Under the pieces are notes generated by a model, which was given only the letters and a program-made list of their open reading frames with translations, was not told where the DNA came from and made no database searches. Below, one piece after another: positions 1 through 5,002 of a DNA stretch of 5,553 nt. Origin of the DNA: Defluviitaleaceae bacterium (GTDB lineage Bacteria > Bacillota > Clostridia > Lachnospirales > WRAX01); assembly GCA_009781815.1 (NCBI GenBank), contig WQVB01000089.1:1-5553 (forward strand). Direction: 5' to 3'. Made by a program: the position numbers and the translations under genes. Every line of letters starts with the position of its first letter. Position 1 is the first letter of the stretch.

Positions 1-304
1 ACACCGTCATATCAAACAGCTGATGCTCAGGGTATTGAAAAACCAAGCCAACCTTAGCACGTATGGCTTTTAGGCGGCTTTTGTCAGCACCTATATTCTC
101 CCCATCAATAAGGATTTGCCCGACATGGGGCTTTAACAAAGCATTTAAATGCTGCACAAGGGTAGACTTACCCGAGCCCGTGTGGCCTATAAGCCCCACA
201 AACTCGCCCTTTTGAATGGTTAGGTTAATATCATTTAACGCCACCTTCTCAAAGGCCGTGCCCTTGCTATATATATGGGTTACATTTTTTAATTCTATAG
301 CCAC
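1..304 (-). CDS. ecfA2: Energy-coupling factor transporter ATPase EcfA2 (N-terminal 101 codons, cut by window edge)
   Basis: This is one of the two ABC ATPases of the energy-coupling factor (ECF) uptake system; with EcfA1 it hydrolyses ATP on the cytoplasmic face and drives the EcfT/S-component membrane module that imports vitamins or metal ions. The visible part reads MAIELKNVTHIYSKGTAFEK at the start, then a Walker A loop GHTGSGKST (residues 40-48) and the Q-loop in FQYPEHQLFDMTV (Q90), a stretch typical of EcfA2 rather than EcfA1. The signature motif, Walker B and switch histidine lie beyond the left edge. The start is GTG at 304-302, chosen because GAGGAGGG lies 7 nt upstream and the homology begins there. 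Unusually, it is separated from ecfA1 by 304 bp rather than overlapping or nearly touching it, and it has its own candidate promoter. Family assignment is secure; the A2 subtype is inferred from the Q-loop context and gene order. Confidence 0.93.
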   Translation of the reverse strand, partial: MAIELKNVTHIYSKGTAFEKVALNDINLTIQKGEFVGLIGHTGSGKSTLVQHLNALLKPHVGQILIDGENIGADKSRLKAIRAKVGLVFQYPEHQLFDMTV

Positions 305-336
305 GGTTTATCCCTCCTCGCTGGCTTTCAAAACAC

Positions 337-367
337 ATTATAAGGCTTGACGTGAAATTAACCTCAA
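337..367 (-). promoter_or_regulatory. Candidate sigma-A promoter for ecfA2
   Basis: On the minus strand a perfect -10 box TATAAT (342-337) is preceded by TTGAGG (367-362), 4 of 6 matches to TTGACA, with a 19-bp spacer that is slightly long. Transcription would start near 330, leaving a leader of about 26 nt that carries the GAGGAGGG ribosome binding site. It would allow ecfA2 to be expressed even though repeats separate it from ecfA1. The -10 box is convincing and the -35 box is weak. Confidence 0.5.
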
Positions 368-408
368 TCTGCCCGCACTCCGATATGGGGCCATCCCATG
401 CTCACGTA

Positions 409-539
409 AATCTAATTTGGAATTTTTACCACCGTAGGGAACACATTTATGCGTTCCGTCTTGCCTTGCTGAAGGATAGAGAGATGCAAACTCAATAACG
501 GAATGGATAAATCCATTCCCTACAAGGTTAGATTAGATT
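409..539. repeat. MITE-like element made of two small palindromes in inverted orientation
   Basis: This non-coding element lies between ecfA1 and ecfA2. Its core arms are 434-457 and 500-523, which match as reverse complements at 19 of 24 positions, with perfect outer ends GTAGGGA (434-440) and TCCCTAC (517-523). Each arm is itself a palindrome: GGAACACATTTATGCGTTCC (438-457) with one unpaired position, and GGAATGGAT-AA-ATCCATTCC (500-519), which is perfect. An additional 8-bp outer pair, AATCTAAT (409-416) with ATTAGATT (532-539), may belong to it. The roughly 42-bp middle (458-499) shows no gene. The layout is that of a short non-autonomous palindromic repeat; I cannot name the family. Confidence 0.7.
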
Positions 540-545
540 AGTGCG

Positions 546-578
546 TCCCGTGCTTGACATCCCGTGTCAAGCACGGGA
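546..578. repeat. Perfect 14-bp inverted repeat with 5-nt loop
   Basis: TCCCGTGCTTGACA (546-559) pairs perfectly with TGTCAAGCACGGGA (565-578) around the loop TCCCG. It sits about 30 bp past the ecfA1 stop codon and would form a very stable hairpin in the ecfA1 transcript, able to block 3' exonucleases. No U-tract follows on the minus strand, so it is not a standard Rho-independent terminator. The right flank, CGGGATGACG, resembles the ends of the repeats at 4863-4990 and 2896-3142, so it is more likely one member of a dispersed palindromic family than a dedicated terminator. Confidence 0.75.
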
Positions 579-608
579 TGACGACTTAGGTAAAGTTGCA
601 TTTATCTA

Positions 609-1478
609 TTATAAAACACCAGCCAAAGCATCAACCAACTCTCTACCCTCAACAATACCCTCAGGCAGGCCAACCCCTCTAAGCCTCAATTTATGTGCAA
701 TCTCCGCCGCCTGCGGCACATCAAGGCCAACACTTTTAAGGGTGTCTATTTGGCTAAACACCTCTTTAGGCACACCCTGCAAAATAACCCTGCCAGCAGA
801 CATGACAATAATGCGGTCAGCCCTTGCTGCCTCGTCCATATAATGGGTTATTAGCACAATGGTGATGCCTTCGTCATTTAAGGCTTTTGCCACTTTCATA
901 ACCTCACGGCGGCCTATAGGGTCAAGCATGGCGGTGGATTCATCAAGGACGATAACATCAGGCTTCATGGCCAATATGCCAGCTATGGCAACACGCTGCT
1001 TTTGCCCGCCAGAAAGGTAGTGAGGCGGGTTTTTTGCAAAGTTGCTCATGCCCACGGCAGCCAAGGCACCGTCTACACGCTCTCTAATTTCAACGGGTGG
1101 CACCCCTAGGTTTTCAGGGCCAAAGGCTACGTCCTCTTCAACAATAGTGGCTACAATTTGGTTATCAGGGTTTTGAAAAACCATGCCAACAGATTGGCGA
1201 ATCTCCCAAGCTTTGTCTTCTTCATTAGTGGCAATGCCCTTAACCCAAACAACCCCAGATGTAGGCATCAAAAGGGCGTTTAAGTGCTTAGCTAATGTAG
1301 ACTTGCCCGAGCCGTTATGCCCAAGCACCGCAACAAAATCCCCCTTAGCAATCTCCACATCAACTCCATCTAAAGCTGTTGTGCTTGTTTGGATAGGGGC
1401 TTTTTCGTCGCCTTCATCTACCTGGCTTGTTATGTTATATTCAAAAGTTACATCGTCTGCCTTTATTATAAAATCCAT
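609..1478 (-). CDS. ecfA1: Energy-coupling factor transporter ATPase EcfA1
   Basis: This is a complete ABC ATPase of 289 residues, close to the usual family length. It pairs with EcfA2 to power ECF-type uptake of vitamins or metals from the cytoplasmic side. All nucleotide-binding motifs are intact: Walker A GHNGSGKST (53-61), Q-loop in FQNPDNQIV (Q102), signature LSGGQ (155-159), Walker B VIVLDE (175-180) with E180 as catalytic base, and the switch histidine H212 in ITHYMDEA. FQNPDNQIVATIVEEDVAFGPENLG is the typical EcfA1 form. A polar loop of about 16 residues (18-33, TSQVDEGDEKAPIQTS) before the first core strand seems longer than usual. The start is ATG at 1478-1476, because GAGG (1489-1486) lies 7 nt upstream; an in-frame TTG five codons earlier overlaps that site and is unlikely. 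The upstream neighbour is a foldase-like gene with its own terminator, so ecfA1 probably has a separate promoter, but no convincing one was found. Confidence 0.95.
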   Translation of the reverse strand: MDFIIKADDVTFEYNITSQVDEGDEKAPIQTSTTALDGVDVEIAKGDFVAVLGHNGSGKSTLAKHLNALLMPTSGVVWVKGIATNEEDKAWEIRQSVGMVFQNPDNQIVATIVEEDVAFGPENLGVPPVEIRERVDGALAAVGMSNFAKNPPHYLSGGQKQRVAIAGILAMKPDVIVLDESTAMLDPIGRREVMKVAKALNDEGITIVLITHYMDEAARADRIIVMSAGRVILQGVPKEVFSQIDTLKSVGLDVPQAAEIAHKLRLRGVGLPEGIVEGRELVDALAGVL

Positions 1479-1498
1479 CTCTTTGCCTCGCAATTTCT

Positions 1499-1602
1499 AT
1501 AGCTGCTTAGCTTGAAAATATCCACACATCTACTAAGTTTTTGTTTTAAGACGAATAGTAAAAAACCATGGAGGTGTAGGTGTTTTCAAGTTAAATAGCT
1601 AT
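1499..1602. repeat. Imperfect long inverted repeat upstream of ecfA1
   Basis: Arms 1499-1527 and 1574-1602 match as reverse complements at 23 of 29 positions, with the core CTTGAAAA / TTTTCAAG perfect. All six mismatches are transitions, and pairing continues weakly inward to about 1533/1568. The element ends about 10 bp before the ecfA1 ribosome binding site, and on its other side about 5 bp from the terminator of the upstream gene. It may be an ageing palindromic mobile repeat or a leader structure acting on ecfA1 expression. The loop (1534-1567) is A/T-rich and holds no recognisable gene. Confidence 0.6.
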
Positions 1603-1606
1603 GATG

Positions 1607-1634
1607 CCAAAAAGAGGGCTATTAAACCCCCTTT
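1607..1634 (-). terminator. Rho-independent terminator of the SurA/PrsA-like gene
   Basis: Seven bases after the stop codon the minus-strand RNA reads AAAGGGGG, loop UUUAAUAG, CCCUCUUU, then a run continuing UU-GG. The stem is 8 bp with one G-U pair and the U-tract (CUUUUU) overlaps its 3' end. Position, stem and U-run fit an intrinsic terminator, although the stem is short and partly A-U. It suggests that ecfA1 is not simply co-transcribed with this gene. Confidence 0.65.
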
Positions 1635-1640
1635 CAACTT

Positions 1641-2756
1641 CTATTCTTCAGTTTCTTCTTCGTATTCTTCGTCAGCATTGTCGTGATAGACATCAGCTTC
1701 TTCATCACCTAAAATGTCATCATCATTCACGTCAAGGTCAAACATAGGTGTAGGCTCATCAAACAGCCTTTCGTTTCTATTTACGTCAGCTTGCTCAACT
1801 ATCTCATCAGTCCACTCTCTAAAACGTTCAGAAGCATACACATCTGTAAAGTTTTGCTCAAATACCTCACGAGAATCTTCTATATCATTTTCCACAATCT
1901 CAACTAGGTGAAAAAACCCATAGCTTTCGGCGTTTTCAAAGAAGATTACATCTGTTGTTTGCCCTGGCTCCATGGACGCAGCCATTCTAAACTCTTCTGT
2001 TGTAGGCTCAAAAAGCATAATGTTTACAGGCACAGGCACAACATCACCCTCTTCTTCGTCCTGTTCATGAATATGAGGCAAAGGCCATAGGGAATGTTCA
2101 AGAATGATAGAGTGCATATCGCCAGTCATCATAAAGTTGTCTAGGTGCATTCTTGCTTCTTCATAGGTTTCAAACTCTACTAAATATACAATAGGCTCTA
2201 AAAAAGCAAGGTGGTTTTCTTCTATAAACTGTTGCCAAGCTTCTTCCATATCTTCGCCAGCAACTTCAAAGCCACCTGTAACCTCTAAGGCTATAAGGCC
2301 AAAAAGGTCAAGCCTCTCCATAAAGGCATAAAAACCATTACGGCTAAAGCCCATATTTTCTATAAAGTCTTCTCCATCTATTGTAAAATCTGCCCTAAGC
2401 TGTGCTGCTCTCTCTCGAGATTCGTCAATTTGCTCTTGGGTCATAGAAACACCTAAAGCATCTGCCTGTTGAGTTGCGGCAAACATATTTACTAAATTAT
2501 CAAAAGCCATTTGTGCTATAGACGCCTCATCAAAAAACCACCACAGCTCTTGCTCCCATAATTGTTGCTCAAGCATCATATGTTGAAAGCGCAGGTATGT
2601 TGAAGGCACTCTCTCGCCGTTTACCGTGCCTGCAAAGGCAAGGTTTCTGTTGTTGAGAATGAGAAGAGCCGCTATAACCCCTATAACAACAACAAAAGCT
2701 ATAATAGCATTTCTTAGAATATTATCTTGTTTTTTTCTTCTGCTTGTATTTGCCAT
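1641..2756 (-). CDS. Membrane-anchored SurA/PrsA-like (parvulin-type) protein with acidic C-terminal tail
   Basis: A 371-residue protein, probably outside the cell membrane as a chaperone or foldase for exported proteins. A basic N-terminus (RRKK, 6-9) precedes one hydrophobic segment (about 17-34). No lipobox cysteine follows, so it is an uncleaved anchor rather than a PrsA-type lipoprotein. TVNGERVPSTYLRFQHM (44-60) is the usual opening of SurA/PrsA N-terminal domains, and residues 44-180 look helical as in that fold. Residues 186-295 resemble a PPIC rotamase domain: an EEARMHL stretch, then FRMAASMEPGQTTDVIFFENAESYGFFHLVEIV, comparable to the usual AxxLxPGexSxxVxTxxGYHIIKV ending. The family's GGDLG-like motif is not seen, and the histidines expected in HIL and GYH are replaced (VYLVEF; YGFF), so isomerase activity is doubtful. 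Residues 332-371 are extremely rich in Asp/Glu. It has a strong promoter and a terminator of its own. Family assignment is by motif reading only; function is inferred. Confidence 0.75.
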   Translation of the reverse strand: MANTSRRKKQDNILRNAIIAFVVVIGVIAALLILNNRNLAFAGTVNGERVPSTYLRFQHMMLEQQLWEQELWWFFDEASIAQMAFDNLVNMFAATQQADALGVSMTQEQIDESRERAAQLRADFTIDGEDFIENMGFSRNGFYAFMERLDLFGLIALEVTGGFEVAGEDMEEAWQQFIEENHLAFLEPIVYLVEFETYEEARMHLDNFMMTGDMHSIILEHSLWPLPHIHEQDEEEGDVVPVPVNIMLFEPTTEEFRMAASMEPGQTTDVIFFENAESYGFFHLVEIVENDIEDSREVFEQNFTDVYASERFREWTDEIVEQADVNRNERLFDEPTPMFDLDVNDDDILGDEEADVYHDNADEEYEEETEE

Positions 2757-2779
2757 TTTTAAAAACTTCCCTTTCTTTT

Positions 2780-2798
2780 TTGCCCGTCAAATGGGCAA
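2780..2798 (-). promoter_or_regulatory. Small leader hairpin of the SurA/PrsA-like transcript
   Basis: In the roughly 54-nt untranslated leader, TTGCCC and GGGCAA (minus strand) form a 6-bp perfect stem around the 7-nt loop ATTTGAC, followed by an A-rich stretch that includes the ribosome binding region AAGGGAAG. The stem does not cover the ribosome binding site and has no U-run, so it may stabilise the message or have no function. Confidence 0.3.
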
Positions 2799-2817
2799 TT
2801 AAATAAAATCATCCGCT

Positions 2818-2846
2818 ATTATAACACATTCTTTGAAAATATACAA
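2818..2846 (-). promoter_or_regulatory. Extended -10 sigma-A promoter of the SurA/PrsA-like gene
   Basis: The minus strand carries TTGTAT (2846-2841, 4 of 6 to consensus), a 17-bp spacer, and a perfect TATAAT (2823-2818) preceded by TGT, giving an extended -10. Transcription should begin near 2811, about 54 nt before the ATG. This is a housekeeping-type promoter, so at least basal expression of the foldase-like gene should not need the nearby alternative sigma factor. Confidence 0.8.
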
Positions 2847-2895
2847 GCCCTTTATTTTGGGAGGAGTTTCAAAGCCCATTGATGCTGCTTGCTCG

Positions 2896-3142
2896 TCATT
2901 GGACTTGTAGCAAAACCATCTCCCTTGCCCCTCATGTCATCCTGAGCCCTTGGTCTCCCTGCTGCCGCAGGCAGAAGGGTAAGACTTGACTCAGGATCTA
3001 ATTGGAGAAGGGCAGACCTAGTTGGGGTTATGCACTATCATACATAGATCCTGAGTCAAGTTTCGCTTAAAACCAAGCTCAACCAAGGGCTCAGGATGAC
3101 GATTCAGGAGGACTTGAGGGCATTCCGCTACAAGTCTAATGA
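2896..3142. repeat. 247-bp composite of three nested inverted repeats
   Basis: This element fills most of the gap between the putative anti-sigma gene and the foldase promoter. Outer arms 2896-2911 / 3127-3142 match at 15 of 16 bases. Middle arms 2936-2954 / 3082-3100 (GTCATCCTGAGCCCTTGGT and complement) match 19 of 19. Inner arms 2984-3000 / 3045-3061 (ACTTGACTCAGGATCTA and complement) match 17 of 17. The middle and inner arms both contain CTCAGGAT, so they look like successive insertions or duplications of one repeat type. A further small stem (CTGCC-GCA-GGCAG) lies within 2953-2985. No ORF is supported. The nested symmetry fits a MITE-like or RPE-like palindromic repeat; the family name is unknown to me. 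Confidence 0.8.
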
Positions 3143-3167
3143 TCATATAGACGCTATTTGTCCACCC

Positions 3168-4205
3168 CTATTCAATCGAGCTTCTCAAAACAACCACAAC
3201 CTGCCCATCATCACGCACATAGGTTCTTACCATGCCATGCTCATACCTTCTTAAAGCTTCGACCTGCTCTGGCTCTAGCAAAGTGATATAAAGGCTTAAA
3301 AATTCATCAACATGATAGGCGGCATGAGGCCTCCAATAATGCCCTTCAAAAAACACCCCTCTAGGGAGGAAGTTTTGTTGCATGGCAGAATATTCTTCTG
3401 CCGTATAGTCTTTCGGGCTAGGCATATTGGCATAAAAATTTTCAAAAGTTTCGATAATAACTCTAAGCCTTGGGGGTATATGCACCATCCCCTCATCCAT
3501 CATGGTTACCACAATCCTGCCGTCGGCTGTAGGTTGAAGCCTAACAATCCCTTCCCTCGCATCTCTCACAGTTATAACTTGCTCTCGAGACAGCCATTCT
3601 CCCCATGTTTCTAAAAACACGTTGGTATCATAATATCTAAAGGGTGTTGGCACGCCCTGTTGTAGAGCTTCTATCGTAAAGTTTGCATGTGTATCGCCTA
3701 AGTTCATAGCCCATGAGCCACCTGTAAGCTCAAGCTCTTCTAAATCCCCCACAGAAAACCTTGCGTAATTATCGAAAATAAAAATATCGCTAGTGCGGCT
3801 GGGTATAGAGTAGGCAAAAGAGGAGGGCGATTCTACATGGCTTTCAATCATTTCTATTCTAGCTTCCATGTGCCACGCATCGTCTTCAGCCATATCCATA
3901 GCACCTGCCCCTGCAACAGCCATAGGCATGTCATAATCTCCAAAAGCAGCCCCTTCATCATTATCCCAAAGAATAACCCAAGAAACAACAAGCACAACAG
4001 CCGCAGCCACCCCAGAAAAGGCCGCCGCAACACGCCCAAAAGGCATCTTTTTAGGTTTATCTGCATCCATAACAGCCTGCATCATTTTTTCATGCAGGTC
4101 TAGGGGTATATCCACCTCTGCCAAGGCTTTTAAGGCAGCTTTTTGGCTTTCGTCAAATTCATTATCATCATCTATATAAAAAATATTTTCATCAATTTTT
4201 TTCAT
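3168..4205 (-). CDS. Putative anti-sigma factor, single-pass membrane protein of unknown extracellular domain
   Basis: The 345-residue protein is encoded 25 bp after the sigma factor gene, the standard position for a cognate anti-sigma factor. The N-terminal cytoplasmic part (1-56) is acidic and then basic, with a segment IPLDLHEKMMQAV (33-45) like the helical stretch often seen just before the membrane in such proteins. One membrane span covers about 57-80 (AAAFSGVAAAVVLVVSWVIL), with K50, K52, K53 and R58 on the inner side and DNDE just outside, predicting N-in/C-out. The extracytoplasmic part (82-345) begins Met/Ala-rich and then has beta-rich stretches such as GQVVVVLRSS at the end; I recognise no family there. 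There is no cysteine in the protein, so it lacks the HxxxCxxC zinc anti-sigma motif. The start is ATG at 4205 with GGAGGTG 5 nt upstream (7 nt from GGAGG); an earlier in-frame start at 4259 would overlap the sigma gene and ignore this site. The role is inferred from synteny and topology. Confidence 0.75.
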   Translation of the reverse strand: MKKIDENIFYIDDDNEFDESQKAALKALAEVDIPLDLHEKMMQAVMDADKPKKMPFGRVAAAFSGVAAAVVLVVSWVILWDNDEGAAFGDYDMPMAVAGAGAMDMAEDDAWHMEARIEMIESHVESPSSFAYSIPSRTSDIFIFDNYARFSVGDLEELELTGGSWAMNLGDTHANFTIEALQQGVPTPFRYYDTNVFLETWGEWLSREQVITVRDAREGIVRLQPTADGRIVVTMMDEGMVHIPPRLRVIIETFENFYANMPSPKDYTAEEYSAMQQNFLPRGVFFEGHYWRPHAAYHVDEFLSLYITLLEPEQVEALRRYEHGMVRTYVRDDGQVVVVLRSSIE

Positions 4206-4230
4206 GTTTACACCTCCAAACTCATCTGTT

Positions 4231-4815
4231 CTATATACTATGACGCATGCTAACGCCAATTTGTTCCGCTATTAATAATTCTTTTAGCTTTGCCCTAGCC
4301 CTAAAAAGGCGAGATTTTACCGTGCCTTCAGGCAAATCCAATATTTGCACAATCTCTTCATAGCTATGGTCTTGTATGTCTCGCAATATAATCAAAGCTT
4401 GAAGGTTTGTGGGCAGCTTTTGCAAAACATCTCTAATTTGACCAGAAAGCTCTTTTTGCAACAACAATGCCTCAGGCCCAAGGGCTGAATCCTCAATCTG
4501 CATAGAGGGCTTGCCGCTTTCTTCACCCTGCATCTCGTCAAGAGAGTAGGTCTCTTTACCCTTACGCTTTCTTAAAGCATCCATGCAGGCATTGTGGGTT
4601 ATACGCCCTATCCACGGTTTTAAAAAGCTCTCACCCTTGCAGCTTTTGAGGTTGCGATATATTTTTATAGCCACCTCTTGAGAGGCGTCCATAGCGTCTT
4701 CTTTATTGCCCATTATATTATAGGCTATCACATATATATATTTTTCATAACTTGTTATAATATCCTCAAAGGCTTTAATGTCTCCGTTTTGAGCCTTCGT
4801 TAGCATATCTTGCAA
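4231..4815 (-). CDS. RNA polymerase sigma-70 family, ECF-type sigma factor
   Basis: A 194-residue, two-domain sigma factor of the usual ECF size that would direct RNA polymerase to a specific promoter set, probably for a cell-envelope signal. Region 2 spans about 12-84, with DASQEVAIKIYRNL (43-56, region 2.2) and PWIGRITHNACMDALRKRKG (67-86, regions 2.3-2.4). A polar linker (87-120) follows. Region 4 spans about 125-181, with LPTNLQALIILRDIQDHSYEEI and the helix-turn-helix ILDLPEGTVKSRLFRARAKLKELL. The start is taken as TTG at 4815-4813, because AGGCGGTGA is ideally placed 7 nt before it and 16 nt before the ATG three codons later. Its downstream neighbour, 25 bp away and with its own strong ribosome binding site, is the likely anti-sigma factor, so the two should be co-transcribed. 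No promoter could be assigned and no ECF-type autoregulated promoter was recognised. Target genes are unknown. Confidence 0.93.
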   Translation of the reverse strand: MQDMLTKAQNGDIKAFEDIITSYEKYIYVIAYNIMGNKEDAMDASQEVAIKIYRNLKSCKGESFLKPWIGRITHNACMDALRKRKGKETYSLDEMQGEESGKPSMQIEDSALGPEALLLQKELSGQIRDVLQKLPTNLQALIILRDIQDHSYEEIVQILDLPEGTVKSRLFRARAKLKELLIAEQIGVSMRHSI

Positions 4816-4819
4816 AATC

Positions 4820-4828
4820 TCACCGCCT
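4820..4828 (-). promoter_or_regulatory. Ribosome binding site deciding the TTG start of the sigma factor
   Basis: AGGCGGTGA on the minus strand matches the AGGAGGTGA consensus at 8 of 9 bases. The AGGCGG part ends 7 nt before TTG (4815) but 16 nt before the nearest ATG (4806), so initiation at TTG is favoured. Confidence 0.7.
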
Positions 4829-4862
4829 TTTTGTCAATAATCATCCTACACTCTATCTCGTT

Positions 4863-4990
4863 ATCCCGCTCCCTTAAGCTCGTCATTGCGGACTTGATCC
4901 GCAATCTCACTTATACTAATTGCTAAAAAGCAACGATTGCAGATCCGAGATTGCGGGTCAAGCCCGCAATGACAATCAGGAGTGCGGGAT
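4863..4990. repeat. Palindromic intergenic repeat with 27-bp arms
   Basis: Arms 4882-4908 and 4947-4973 match as reverse complements at 25 of 27 bases, and a further 7-bp pair ATCCCGC (4863-4869) / GCGGGAT (4984-4990) extends the structure outward. Each arm also contains its own small palindrome: TTGCGGA-CTTGA-TCCGCAA on the left and TTGCGGG-TCAAG-CCCGCAA on the right. The 38-nt loop holds a further TTGCT-AAAA-AGCAA hairpin. It fills the gap between trmL and the sigma factor gene; no U-run makes it a normal terminator. The words CTCGTCATTG and ATGACAATCAGGAG recur in the 2896-3142 element region, marking a dispersed repeat family. Confidence 0.8.
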
Positions 4991-5002
4991 GACAACCTCA
5001 TC

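Noticed and set aside
541..843. Plus-strand open frame of about 100 codons
   Set aside because: It runs antisense to the end of ecfA1 and through the 546-578 palindrome, has no ribosome binding site, and its product resembles nothing; a shadow of the real gene.
1479..1493. TTG start of ecfA1 at 1493, five codons upstream
   Set aside because: The GAGG ribosome binding site lies inside that extension at ideal distance from the ATG at 1478.
2866..2871. TGAAAC upstream of the foldase-like gene as an ECF -35 box
   Set aside because: No ECF-type -10 (CGTC-like) follows at suitable spacing, and a near-consensus sigma-A promoter explains transcription.
2896..3142. CRISPR array or structured riboswitch in the repeat-rich gap
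   Set aside because: Repeats are inverted and nested, not regularly spaced direct repeats; the region lies upstream of the mapped promoter, so it would not be in the foldase leader.
3312..4103. Plus-strand open frames opposite the anti-sigma candidate
   Set aside because: They are antisense to a gene with a clear ribosome binding site and membrane topology, and give His/Pro/Ser-rich nonsense proteins.
4206..4259. 18-residue N-terminal extension of the anti-sigma candidate
   Set aside because: It would overlap the end of the sigma gene and bypass the strong GGAGGTG site in front of the ATG at 4205; the extension has no family-like sequence.
4832..4837. Perfect TTGACA on the minus strand before the sigma gene
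   Set aside because: A matching -10 box would fall at the start codon inside the gene; no TATAAT-like sequence is there.
4909..4946. TATAAG in the loop of the 4863-4990 repeat as a promoter for the sigma operon
   Set aside because: TATAAG resembles a -10 box, but no -35 box is present at 16-18 bp; evidence too thin to list.
4863..4990. Bidirectional Rho-independent terminator after trmL
   Set aside because: The stem is strong but no U-run follows either arm, and the loop is long; its internal repeats fit a mobile palindromic repeat better.
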